From an uncultured Pelagibacteraceae bacterium (GTDB lineage Bacteria > Pseudomonadota > Alphaproteobacteria > Pelagibacterales > Pelagibacteraceae), in assembly GCA_902576045.1 (NCBI GenBank), contig CACGTU010000002.1, forward strand, positions 25,957 to 89,956: a DNA stretch of 64,000 bases, in the 5' to 3' direction. A program made the position numbers and the translations under genes. Positions 32,822-40,910 of this stretch are shown piece by piece. The notes beneath the pieces are model-generated. The model had not been told where the DNA came from. It worked only from the letters and a program-made list of their open reading frames with translations, and searched no databases. Numbering within the stretch: position 1 is the stretch's first letter; each line of letters begins with the position of its first letter.

Positions 32822-34855
32822 GTGAAAAATAATTGGTCAAATACTAAAGCTATAAAATACATTAAACACTATAAAAAACTTGGCCACTCGAAGGATATGG
32901 CTTTGAGAGTTTATACAACCAGATTACTTGGAAGAAATCCTGAATTAGTATTGCATGGTGGAGGAAATACATCGGTAAAAACAACAGTAAGAGATGTTGA
33001 TGGAAAAAATTACAAAGTTTTATGCGTAAAAGGGAGCGGGTGGGATATGGCTGAAATTGAGCCAGCTGGGCTACCAGCAGTAAAACTTGAACCTCTATTG
33101 GCATTTAAAAATAAAAAATACCTTTCAGATGAAGACATGGTGGCCTATCAAAAGAAAAACCTTATAGATATTAAATCACCAAACCCATCAGTGGAAACTT
33201 TTTTACATGCATTTTTGCCTTTCAAATTTGTGGATCATACACACTCAGATGCAATAATGAATGTTACCAACAGACCTAATGGAGTTCAGTTTTGTAAAAA
33301 AATATTTGGAAAAAAAGTAAGTATTGTACCTTATGTGATGCCGGGTTTTGGTTTGGCAAAAAAAATTCATGAAGTTTATTCTAAAAATCCAAATATTAAT
33401 TGTTTAATTTTATTAAATCATGGAATTTTCACTTTTGCTGATGATGCAAAAACTTCTTATAATTTAATGATTAAATATGTATCTGACGCTGAAAAGGCAA
33501 TTAATAAACTAAAAAGAAAAAAAATTACTCAAGTAAAAAAACTAAAATTTAAATTCACTCCTGAGGATGTAGCGCCAATTTTAAGAGGTTTACTCTCAGA
33601 AAATAAAGATAATAAATTTATTTTAAATTTTAGGAAAAATAATAAGTTGGATTATTTTATTAATGGAAAACATGTAAATCGATATGCAAATGAAGGAACT
33701 GCTACTCCCGATCATGTTATAAGAGTTAAGCCTTTTCCATTAATCATCGAGCCAAAAGAAAATTGTTCATTAGAGGAATTTAAAAAAATAGCTATCAAAT
33801 CCTTTAAAAACTATAGAAAAAAATACATTAATTATTTCAATGCCAATAAAAAAAAAGTAAAAGAAAAAAAGACAATCTTAGATACCTCTCCCAGAGTAAT
33901 ACTTGTTCAAAATCTTGGTTTGTTTTCTGTTGGAAGCACATTGTCTGCAACCAAAATAGCTGGAGATTTAACAGAAACTAATGCGAGGGTAATTTCATCT
34001 GTGGAAGAAACTACAAAATATAAATTTATATCAAAGAAAGATTTATTTGATGTTGAATATTGGTCATTAGAACAAGCAAAAATTAAAAAAGTAAAAAAAG
34101 AACTACAAGGTAATGTTGTTGTAATTACTGGAAGCACTGGGGCGATTGGAACTGAGACATATAAACTGTTTAAAAAATATGGTGCTGAAGTTGTTCTTTT
34201 GGACATAAATAAGAAGAAGATTTTAGAAATGCAAAACAAGGTAAATGATCTTTGTATTTACTGCGATGTGACTAACAAAAAAAGTGTCAAAGATGCATTT
34301 AAAAAAATATCGAGAATTTATGGAGGCGTGGACATATTAATTTCAAATGCAGGTACAGCTATTGGGGGTTCAATAGCTGAAGTTGATGAAAATATTTTAA
34401 GAAAAAGTTTTGAAGAAAATTTCTTCTCTCATCAAAATTGCGCTTCAGAAGCAGTCAAAATTATGAAAAAACAAAATATAAATGGTTGTTTGCTTTTTAA
34501 TATTTCAAAACAATCAGTTAACCCTGGTAAAAATTTTGGTCCTTATGGTTTGCCTAAATCAGCACTATTAGGCTTGTGTAAACAATATGCATTAGACTAT
34601 GGAAATTTAGGTATCAGATCAAATGGAGTAAATGCTGACAGAATAAGAAGTGGCTTACTTAATGATAAAATGATCAAATCAAGAGCAAAAGCCAGAGAAG
34701 TTTCTGAAGCCCAGTACATGAGTGGAAACTTATTATTAAACGAGGTAAAAGCTGAAGATGTTGCTAAAGCTTTCTTCCATTTAGCAATATCAAAGAAAAC
34801 AACTGGAGCAATATTGACTGTAGATGGTGGAAATATTGCTGCTTCTATGCGTTAA
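32822..34855 (+). CDS. Bifunctional class II aldolase / short-chain dehydrogenase
   Basis: This 677-residue protein joins two enzymes. Residues about 20-225 are a class II aldolase/adducin domain: HGGGNTSVKT (45-54), zinc ligands His139 and His141 in DHTHSD and His200 in LNHGIF, and Glu125 in SVETFLHAF. Residues about 428-677 are a short-chain dehydrogenase: TGSTGAIG (436-443), SNAGTAIGG, Ser562, Tyr575 and Lys579 (YGLPK). It matches the rhamnulose-1-phosphate aldolase/dehydrogenase arrangement. The start is GTG at 32822. It faces the SpeD-SpeE gene and its stop abuts mtnA, in a cluster handling methylthioadenosine. Class II aldolases cleave methylthioribulose-1-phosphate in the DHAP shunt, and the dehydrogenase could reduce the aldehyde. 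That assignment is inference; a deoxysugar role is the alternative. Confidence 0.9.
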   Translation: MKNNWSNTKAIKYIKHYKKLGHSKDMALRVYTTRLLGRNPELVLHGGGNTSVKTTVRDVDGKNYKVLCVKGSGWDMAEIEPAGLPAVKLEPLLAFKNKKYLSDEDMVAYQKKNLIDIKSPNPSVETFLHAFLPFKFVDHTHSDAIMNVTNRPNGVQFCKKIFGKKVSIVPYVMPGFGLAKKIHEVYSKNPNINCLILLNHGIFTFADDAKTSYNLMIKYVSDAEKAINKLKRKKITQVKKLKFKFTPEDVAPILRGLLSENKDNKFILNFRKNNKLDYFINGKHVNRYANEGTATPDHVIRVKPFPLIIEPKENCSLEEFKKIAIKSFKNYRKKYINYFNANKKKVKEKKTILDTSPRVILVQNLGLFSVGSTLSATKIAGDLTETNARVISSVEETTKYKFISKKDLFDVEYWSLEQAKIKKVKKELQGNVVVITGSTGAIGTETYKLFKKYGAEVVLLDINKKKILEMQNKVNDLCIYCDVTNKKSVKDAFKKISRIYGGVDILISNAGTAIGGSIAEVDENILRKSFEENFFSHQNCASEAVKIMKKQNINGCLLFNISKQSVNPGKNFGPYGLPKSALLGLCKQYALDYGNLGIRSNGVNADRIRSGLLNDKMIKSRAKAREVSEAQYMSGNLLLNEVKAEDVAKAFFHLAISKKTTGAILTVDGGNIAASMR

Positions 34856-35935
34856 TTATTTATTAAATAATTTTTTTAATCCATCTTTAGAGGCATCACA
34901 TATACCTTTTTCAGTTATTAAAGATGTAACATATTTTGCTGGTGTTACATCAAAAGCTAAATTCATAGCCTTACTTTTTTTTGGATAAATTTGAACACTA
35001 TCAATTTTATTTTCTCCCAACATTCCATCTATATGTGATAGTTCTTTTGTGTCTCTCTCCTCTATTGGAATATCTCTTGAATCTTTTAAATTCCAATCAA
35101 TAGTAGAACTAGGAAGAGCAACATAGAATGGAACATTATTATCGTATGCTGCTAATGCTTTTAAATACGTTCCTATCTTATTACAAACGTCACCATTTGA
35201 TAAAGTTCTATCTGTACCAACAATACACATATCAACCTGTCCCCTTTGCATTAAAATTCCACCTGTGTTATCTGCTATAATTGTATTTGGTACACCTTCT
35301 TCATTTAATTCATAAGAAGTTAAATTTGCTCCTTGATTTCTAGGTCTAGTTTCATCAACCCATATATGAATTGGAATACCTTTTTTATGTGCGTGATAAA
35401 TTGGTGATGTTGCAGTTCCCCAATCAATTGTTGCTAACCACCCAGCGTTACAATGTGTAAGAATATTTATTGTATTTTTTTTCTTTTGGTAAATTTCCTC
35501 TATTATTTTAAGACCATTTTTTCCAATTTTCTCAGAAAATTTCTCATCTTCATCACAAATTAACTCAGCTTCATTTAAAGCAACATCAAATAGCTTTTCA
35601 GATTTAATCATAGAGATCTTGTTATTTACTCTGTGAACAGCCCATTGCAGATTAATAGCAGTGGGTCTTGCTTTTACTAATTCTTCAGAACTTTTTTTTA
35701 TAAAATTTAAATCATTATTTTCTTTAATAGCTAACACAATACCAAATGCTGCTGTTGCCCCTATTAAAGGAGCGCCTCTTACCTCCATAACTTTTATTGC
35801 ATTTATTGCATCCTTAACAGTTTCTAATTCTTTAATTTTAAATTCATGAGGTAGTTTTGTCTGATCAATTATTTTGACATTTTTTGAATTTTTATCAAAC
35901 CAGATGGTCTTATAATTCTTTCCTTCAATTCTCAT
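34856..35935 (-). CDS. mtnA: S-methyl-5-thioribose-1-phosphate isomerase
   Basis: This cytoplasmic enzyme converts methylthioribose-1-phosphate to methylthioribulose-1-phosphate in methylthioadenosine salvage. The 359-residue protein has the family markers: VRGAPLIGATAAFG (52-65), catalytic Cys162 in LTHCNAGWLAT, VDETRPRNQGA (193-203) and the acid Asp242 in VGTDRTLSNGDV. Length and motifs are normal, so I favour MtnA over the related eIF2B-type or ribose isomerases. Its start overlaps the mtnP stop by one base, so the two are co-translated. It is convergent with the aldolase/dehydrogenase gene with no gap. The expected later enzymes of the Met salvage route (MtnB, MtnC, MtnD) are not present in this window. 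Confidence 0.93.
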   Translation of the reverse strand: MRIEGKNYKTIWFDKNSKNVKIIDQTKLPHEFKIKELETVKDAINAIKVMEVRGAPLIGATAAFGIVLAIKENNDLNFIKKSSEELVKARPTAINLQWAVHRVNNKISMIKSEKLFDVALNEAELICDEDEKFSEKIGKNGLKIIEEIYQKKKNTINILTHCNAGWLATIDWGTATSPIYHAHKKGIPIHIWVDETRPRNQGANLTSYELNEEGVPNTIIADNTGGILMQRGQVDMCIVGTDRTLSNGDVCNKIGTYLKALAAYDNNVPFYVALPSSTIDWNLKDSRDIPIEERDTKELSHIDGMLGENKIDSVQIYPKKSKAMNLAFDVTPAKYVTSLITEKGICDASKDGLKKLFNK

Positions 35936-36807
35936 TATTTATTTAATACTCTTCCGGCAATATACTTAAGCTTTTGTATAGTTTTTTTTGATCTCTTTTC
36001 AGGAGCAGTGATTATTGCAACATCTAAACAATTATTGGTTGGATCATTTGGATCAATATGATTTTCAAAATTCTTTATCAAATTTTTGATCATATTTTTT
36101 GCTTTAGCAGCATTATCTAACAGGACTTTGATAACCTGTTGTACATCAACATTTTCATGATCTGGGTGCCAACAATCATAATCTGTTACCATTGATACCG
36201 ATGCATATCTTATTTCAGCTTCTCTTGCGAGTTTTGCTTCAGGCATGTTTGTCATTCCAATCACATCAGCGTTCCATGATCTATATAAGTTAGACTCAGC
36301 TAATGTAGAAAATTGTGGGCCCTCCATAACCACATATGTGCCCCCTCTTTTATAATTTATATTTTCTAATTTAATCGCTTCTTCACAAGCATTCATTAAA
36401 CCATTTGAGGTTGGATGAGCCATTGATACATGGGCTACTATCTCATCGTCAAAAAAAGTTTTATTTCTTGCAAATGTTCTATCAATAAATTGATCAACTA
36501 TTACAAATTTTCCTGGAGAGTGATCTTCTTTTAAAGATCCTACTGCTGAAACTGATACAATATCTGTAACACCTAGTTGTTTTAATGCATCTATATTAGC
36601 TCTAAAATTAATTTTTGATGGGGATATAAAATGACCTTTACCGTGGCGTGGTAAAAAATATACTTCATTATTATTATATTTTGTTTTTAAAATTTGATCA
36701 GATGGGTTTCCCCAAGGTGTATCAATATTTAACATTTCTCGATCCTTAAATTCCTCTACGTCGTAAAGACCACTTCCACCAATTATAGCTAATTTATTAT
36801 TTGCCAT
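35935..36807 (-). CDS. mtnP: S-methyl-5'-thioadenosine phosphorylase
   Basis: This enzyme splits methylthioadenosine with phosphate into adenine and methylthioribose-1-phosphate. The 290-residue protein shows the type II nucleoside phosphorylase pattern: IIGGSGLYDV (8-17), the phosphate loop PRHGKGH (53-59), PSKINFRANI, MEGPQFSTLAES (about 161-172), GMTNMPEAKLAREAEI and VTDYDCWHPDHE. The last segment, with Asp-Tyr-Asp-Cys-Trp, favours methylthioadenosine over purine nucleosides. It precedes mtnA with a one-base overlap and is divergent from apt, which recycles the adenine it releases; only 38 nt separate the two starts. MTA comes from the SpeD-SpeE fusion nearby. Confidence 0.94.
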   Translation of the reverse strand: MANNKLAIIGGSGLYDVEEFKDREMLNIDTPWGNPSDQILKTKYNNNEVYFLPRHGKGHFISPSKINFRANIDALKQLGVTDIVSVSAVGSLKEDHSPGKFVIVDQFIDRTFARNKTFFDDEIVAHVSMAHPTSNGLMNACEEAIKLENINYKRGGTYVVMEGPQFSTLAESNLYRSWNADVIGMTNMPEAKLAREAEIRYASVSMVTDYDCWHPDHENVDVQQVIKVLLDNAAKAKNMIKNLIKNFENHIDPNDPTNNCLDVAIITAPEKRSKKTIQKLKYIAGRVLNK

Positions 36808-36845
36808 ATTTTTAATTATTTATTACATACTTATAATTTATAAAT

Positions 36846-37373
36846 ATGAATTTAAAAGATTATATTAGATCAATACCTGACTATCCTAAAAAGGGTATTT
36901 TATTTCGTGACATTACTACATTAATTAAAAATGAATATGCATTTCAGGAAACTATAAATCAAATAATAGACAGATCAAAAAAATATAAAGTAGATAAAAT
37001 AGCAGCAATTGAATCTAGAGGTTTTGTATTTGCATCAGCAGTTTCATATTTAATTAAAAAACCATTTATTCTGCTTAGAAAAAAAAATAAACTTCCAGCT
37101 GATGTCTATTCAGTGGATTTTGACCTTGAATATGGCTCTGCAACCATAGAGGCTCATAAAGATTCATTTCAAAAAGGTGACTCGGTTATTATAATTGATG
37201 ATCTTATAGCTACTGGTGGGAGTGCTGAAGCAGCATCAAAATTAATTAAAATGTCTGGTGCAAATATTACTGCATTTATTTTTGTAATAAACTTGTTTGA
37301 TTTAGGTGGGACAGAGAAATTAACAAAACTAGGTTTCAAAGTTGAAAATTTAATTGATTTTCCTGGTCATTAA
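36846..37373 (+). CDS. apt: Adenine phosphoribosyltransferase
   Basis: This 175-residue cytoplasmic enzyme makes AMP from adenine and PRPP. It has the N-terminal LKDYIRSIPDYPKKGILFRD typical of Apt, the IESRGFVFASA motif (about 57-67) and the PRPP-binding motif VIIIDDLIATGGSAEAA (about 115-131). Its divergent placement beside mtnP fits a shared task: capturing adenine released from methylthioadenosine. The divergent space of 38 nt is A/T rich and must hold both promoters. A tRNA-Met gene on the opposite strand lies 1 nt beyond its stop codon. Confidence 0.95.
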   Translation: MNLKDYIRSIPDYPKKGILFRDITTLIKNEYAFQETINQIIDRSKKYKVDKIAAIESRGFVFASAVSYLIKKPFILLRKKNKLPADVYSVDFDLEYGSATIEAHKDSFQKGDSVIIIDDLIATGGSAEAASKLIKMSGANITAFIFVINLFDLGGTEKLTKLGFKVENLIDFPGH

Positions 37374-37374
37374 T

Positions 37375-37451
37375 TGGTAGCGGGAAGTGGGATCGAACCA
37401 CTGACCTCGGGCTTATGAGTCCCGCGCTCTAACCAACTGAGCTACCCCGCC
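37375..37451 (-). tRNA. tRNA-Met (CAT), elongator type
   Basis: Read on the minus strand this 77-nt gene folds as a complete tRNA including an encoded 3' CCA. The acceptor stem is GGCGGGG with TCCCGCT, the D-arm has AGTTGGTTA, the anticodon loop is CTCATAA and the T-arm loop is TTCGATC. The 5' end differs from initiator tRNA and matches alphaproteobacterial elongator tRNA-Met. The pair that closes the anticodon loop (31-39) is A with G, a mismatch, where relatives usually have A-T. Confidence 0.95.
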
Positions 37452-37483
37452 ATAAATTGACTAATCTTATACAAATTAAAAAA

Positions 37484-38182
37484 TTATCTTGCAAGTTTTA
37501 TGAAGATATCACCCATTCCCGATTTTAATTGATTCAAAGGTGTATTGTTTCTAAACTCACAAAACTTACCAGTTACTTGGTGGGTGTTAATATAATCTAA
37601 ATCAGTAGATAAGCACGGCCTGCTTTCATGCAAATAACCAATTACTAACTTATTTTCTAACACACTTACTTGGGACTTATCAAGGTTGTCACCATTGCAA
37701 AAATAATTTTTATTTACTTGGACAGGAAAATCTTTTTTTCCACAAGGGTTATCAATTGTTAATACATAAAATTCTTTTTCAATATCAGTGAATTTATATT
37801 TCATTTTCTGAGTTTTAGAATATTTCATCAAATCACAGCTACATGGAATACAGCATCTATAATATGCACCACATATTTTCTTTTCAGTAATATTTTCTTT
37901 TAAATATACGAACTCAGGTGTTGAATTAGGGCTTATTAGTGATCCTGATACAGCACAATATAATTTATTATATTCTACAAAATCATTGTACGTAATATCT
38001 TTATCTAAAATATATTTAAAAAATTTTGGTCCAGCAGCATTTCTATTTTTGTCAGGAAATATTTTATTCCAATCATGTACTATATCTTGGTAGTAGTTTT
38101 TTTCAGCTGAATTTAAATTACTATTTGAAAATAATATTAAAATAAAAACAAAAAAAGGTTTTAAATTATTTTTTATTTTCAT
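37484..38182 (-). CDS. Exported Cys-rich protein, unknown function
   Basis: I do not recognise a characterised family. The 232-residue protein starts with a signal peptide (MKIKNNLKPFFVFILILFSN, cleavage near NSA around residue 26). The mature part has about ten Cys, including a tight group CGAYYRCCIPCSCD (about 104-117) and a later CGKKDF, suggesting disulfides or metal binding outside the cytoplasm. HESRPCLSTD and a C-terminal GMGDIFIKL segment are other recognisable patches. It lies between a tRNA gene and a tiny membrane-peptide gene on the same strand, upstream of which is a second exported protein. Co-expression with those is possible but the function is unknown. Confidence 0.78.
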   Translation of the reverse strand: MKIKNNLKPFFVFILILFSNSNLNSAEKNYYQDIVHDWNKIFPDKNRNAAGPKFFKYILDKDITYNDFVEYNKLYCAVSGSLISPNSTPEFVYLKENITEKKICGAYYRCCIPCSCDLMKYSKTQKMKYKFTDIEKEFYVLTIDNPCGKKDFPVQVNKNYFCNGDNLDKSQVSVLENKLVIGYLHESRPCLSTDLDYINTHQVTGKFCEFRNNTPLNQLKSGMGDIFIKLAR

Positions 38183-38194
38183 TAAAATTTAGTC

Positions 38195-38338
38195 TCAGAA
38201 ACCCATGTTAGACCAATTTATTTGATCTTGTTTTTTGCTTTCAAATTTTGAAATTTCCTCTTTAGAAGGTTTTCTAAAAGCAAAAATCAACAATCCTGCT
38301 AACAATCCAAAAATTAATGTAAGTGAACACGTGGTCAT
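38195..38338 (-). CDS. 47-residue single-span membrane peptide, unknown function
   Basis: A short frame, ATG at 38338 to TGA at 38195, encodes 47 residues: about 20 hydrophobic residues (CSLTLIFGLLAGLLIFAF, about 4-21), then a basic turn FRKPSKEE and a charged tail ending QINWSNMGF. That layout, one helix and a short cytoplasmic tail, resembles small respiratory-complex subunits and other streamlined-genome microproteins, but I cannot assign it. No ribosome binding site is visible. TATAAA lies on the coding strand about 5 nt upstream. It occupies almost all of the gap between the two exported-protein genes, which supports it as a real gene. Confidence 0.55.
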   Translation of the reverse strand: MTTCSLTLIFGLLAGLLIFAFRKPSKEEISKFESKKQDQINWSNMGF

Positions 38339-38399
38339 GGAATTTATATAAAAGCGTATTATTATTATTCAATAATTATAGATGGGTACTATTGTCGTA

Positions 38400-39827
38400 C
38401 TAATTTTGTCTAACCTCGTAAGTTTTATTCAAATCTTCAATATTTAAAGAACTTTTTGATCCATTAGTCCATTTAATCTCAACTTCAATGTCTTTTTCAT
38501 TCTCTCTAATTCCATAATGAGCTACTGGTTCCATCTGACAAAGATATCCTGATCCGGCATCAATAGTTTTTGAATGAATTCTTTTATTGCTTTTTAACGT
38601 AACTGTTGATCCTCTAGCAGGTGCTCCATATTTATTCAAAGGCTTTATTCTTAAATAATTAAAATCATTAATATCTGCTTTATAAAATGTAAGTGGCTGC
38701 AAACCTGTTTCACCATGAGATACTAATAATTCTAAAATTCCATCCCCATCAATATCTGCAACAGCAGCACCAGTTCCCAATCCAAAAGTTTCTAAACCGT
38801 TTTTAATTTTAATTTCTTTAAATTTACCATCCTCTAATATCTTAAATAATTTATTTGACTCTCCAATATTGTTCATGAATATTTCATCATAACCATCATT
38901 ATCAAAATCTGCTGATATAACCGTTCTTATTTTTGTTGGATCACTATAAGAAGGTTGTGCGATATCTTTAAACTTATCACCATCAAGAACATAGGCTCTA
39001 TGATTTCCATCCCAATTAGATGTCAAGATATCTAATCTTCCCCGATAAAGAATATCACTTAAGGCTGTTCCTCTACCATTTTCAAATCTATCTTCTACGT
39101 GATAGTCTTTTGCTACATCAGTGAATGATCCATCAACATTATAATATAAAAAATTATCACCCCTCTCGTTTGCTGCAAAAATATCTGATTGATCTGATAA
39201 TATATGTCCTGAAACTATTGCTCTTCCCCCAGTAATTTTATTTATTGCTAATTTTACAGCTTTATCTTTTATCCTATTATCATTAAATTCATAAAATCTT
39301 GTGGGGCCACCATAGTTTGCAACATAAATACCATACTGACCATTTCCCTCTCTATCAACACAAACAACTGATCTTCCAGCTGTTAAATTTAAATCAGTTT
39401 TATTTTTTTCTATTTCAAATAAATCTATAAACTTATCTTTGTTTAAATCTAAAAGTCTATCAGAGTAAATTTTATCTCCACTATAAGTATCAGTATTTAA
39501 AAAATATATTTCTTCATAACCATCTTTATCAACATCGCAAGCAGCAACACCAATTGTTCTTCTGCTTGGATCTGAAAAAATTTCCTCATTTATGATATTA
39601 ACTAGTTTTCCATCTTTATATGTGAGTGCTAAATTTTTGAATCCAAAACCTGTAACAACAAATTCAAATTTGTTATCTTTATTTACATCTGTAACTGAAA
39701 CACCATAACTAAGTCTAAATTCGTTGTTTTGAATTTGTTCAGTAATATCCAAGAAAAAATCTTTAGTTTGTCCTTTGATAGGAATAACAATTAATAAAAT
39801 AATTAAATAATATCTCATATATTGCAT
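38400..39827 (-). CDS. Exported FG-GAP/VCBS-repeat protein with C-terminal ASPIC/UnbV domain (CRTAC1-like)
   Basis: This 475-residue protein has an N-terminal hydrophobic export signal (MRYYLIILLIVIPI) and then a beta-propeller of FG-GAP-type blades. Each blade has an Asp-rich calcium-type loop: VTDVNKDNKFEFV, ACDVDKDGYEEIYF, SADFDNDGYDEIFM and VADIDGDGILELLVSHGETG. The end (about 385-475, LRIKPLNKYGAPARGSTVTL and GSGYLCQMEPVAHYGI) matches the ASPIC/UnbV domain found in CRTAC1 proteins. Such proteins act outside the cytoplasm and may bind carbohydrates or proteins, but a bacterial function is not established. The start could be ATG 39827 or the nearby internal Met at residue 4. It is divergent from guaC. 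Confidence 0.85.
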   Translation of the reverse strand: MQYMRYYLIILLIVIPIKGQTKDFFLDITEQIQNNEFRLSYGVSVTDVNKDNKFEFVVTGFGFKNLALTYKDGKLVNIINEEIFSDPSRRTIGVAACDVDKDGYEEIYFLNTDTYSGDKIYSDRLLDLNKDKFIDLFEIEKNKTDLNLTAGRSVVCVDREGNGQYGIYVANYGGPTRFYEFNDNRIKDKAVKLAINKITGGRAIVSGHILSDQSDIFAANERGDNFLYYNVDGSFTDVAKDYHVEDRFENGRGTALSDILYRGRLDILTSNWDGNHRAYVLDGDKFKDIAQPSYSDPTKIRTVISADFDNDGYDEIFMNNIGESNKLFKILEDGKFKEIKIKNGLETFGLGTGAAVADIDGDGILELLVSHGETGLQPLTFYKADINDFNYLRIKPLNKYGAPARGSTVTLKSNKRIHSKTIDAGSGYLCQMEPVAHYGIRENEKDIEVEIKWTNGSKSSLNIEDLNKTYEVRQN

Positions 39828-39875
39828 CTAATATTAAATTGAATTCCTTAAAAATGAATGTATATCTTTGCCCTT

Positions 39876-40910
39876 GTGAGAATAGAAGAAGAGCTAAAGC
39901 TAGATTACTCAGACGTACTATTTAGACCAAAAAGAAGTACTCTTCAGAGTAGAAAAGACGTAAATCTTAAAAGAACTTATAGATTTAAGTATTCAAATAA
40001 TGAGTGGTCAGGCATTCCCATCATGGCTGCTAACATGGATGGTGTTGGTGAATTGGGGATTGCTGAAAAGTTATCAGAATTTCAAATGATAACTTGCCTT
40101 ACAAAGCAGCATGATATTAAAAAGATTAAAGCTTTCAAAAAAATTAAATCAATTCATCCAAATATTGCACTTTCAATTGGTATTAAAAAAGATGATTTTG
40201 ATAATTTAGATAAAATTTTAAAAGAATATAGTTTTATAAAATTTATTTGTATTGATGTTGCAAATGGATATTCAGAACACTTTTCTAAATTTTTAAAATC
40301 AGTAAGAGATAAATATCCTACAAAAACTATAATAGCTGGAAATGTTGTAACAGCTGATATGACTCAAGAATTAATTCTATCTGGTGCCGATATAGTTAAA
40401 GTTGGAATTGGACCTGGTTCTGTTTGTACAACAAGATTACAAACCGGGGTTGGATATCCACAACTTAGTGCTGTAATTGAATGTGCAGATGCAGCACATG
40501 GTTTAGGTGCACATATAATTGCTGATGGTGGATGTACTTGTCCGGGTGATGTTGCAAAAGGATTTGGTGGTGGTGCTGATTTTGTAATGCTAGGTGGTAT
40601 GCTTGCTGGTCATGATGAAGGTAAAGGTAAGTTAGTTAAATCTAATGGATCAAAATATATTGAATTTTATGGATCAAGTTCTGAAACTGCTAATAAAAAG
40701 CATTATGGTGGTTTATCAGATTATAGAAGTAGTGAAGGAAGAACTGTAAGAGTAAAATACAGAGGAAAAATTAATGACACAATAAAAGATATATTGGGTG
40801 GTGTTAGAAGTAGTTGTACTTATGTTGGAGCACCTTCATTAAAACAGTTAAGTAAATGCACAACATTTGTAAGAGTTACAAAACAATATAACGATACTTT
40901 CGTTAAATAA
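39876..40910 (+). CDS. guaC: GMP reductase
   Basis: GMP reductase deaminates GMP to IMP with NADPH, linking guanine and adenine pools. The protein has IMPDH/GMPR barrel motifs: LDYSDVLFRPKRSTLQSR near the start, MAANMDGVG, the catalytic Cys in GIGPGSVCTTRLQTGVGYPQ, IADGGC and FVMLGGMLAGHDE. The EEE-free length and lack of CBS domains favour GMPR over IMPDH. An ATG at 39858 would add six residues; I choose GTG at 39876 because VRIEEELKLDYSDV lines up with the start of the E. coli enzyme (MRIEEDLKL). Its stop abuts the convergent dehydrogenase gene with no gap. It belongs to purine recycling, as do apt and mtnP. Confidence 0.93.
   Translation: MRIEEELKLDYSDVLFRPKRSTLQSRKDVNLKRTYRFKYSNNEWSGIPIMAANMDGVGELGIAEKLSEFQMITCLTKQHDIKKIKAFKKIKSIHPNIALSIGIKKDDFDNLDKILKEYSFIKFICIDVANGYSEHFSKFLKSVRDKYPTKTIIAGNVVTADMTQELILSGADIVKVGIGPGSVCTTRLQTGVGYPQLSAVIECADAAHGLGAHIIADGGCTCPGDVAKGFGGGADFVMLGGMLAGHDEGKGKLVKSNGSKYIEFYGSSSETANKKHYGGLSDYRSSEGRTVRVKYRGKINDTIKDILGGVRSSCTYVGAPSLKQLSKCTTFVRVTKQYNDTFVK

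Noticed and set aside
32749..32862. Longer start for the SpeD-SpeE gene at 32862, adding 38 residues
   Set aside because: The extra residues overlap the divergent aldolase gene's start and do not resemble SpeD, while MIKVGEHITLD at 32748 does.
37375..37500. tRNA-linked integrated element
   Set aside because: No integrase gene and no repeat of the tRNA 3' end was found in the flanking sequence.
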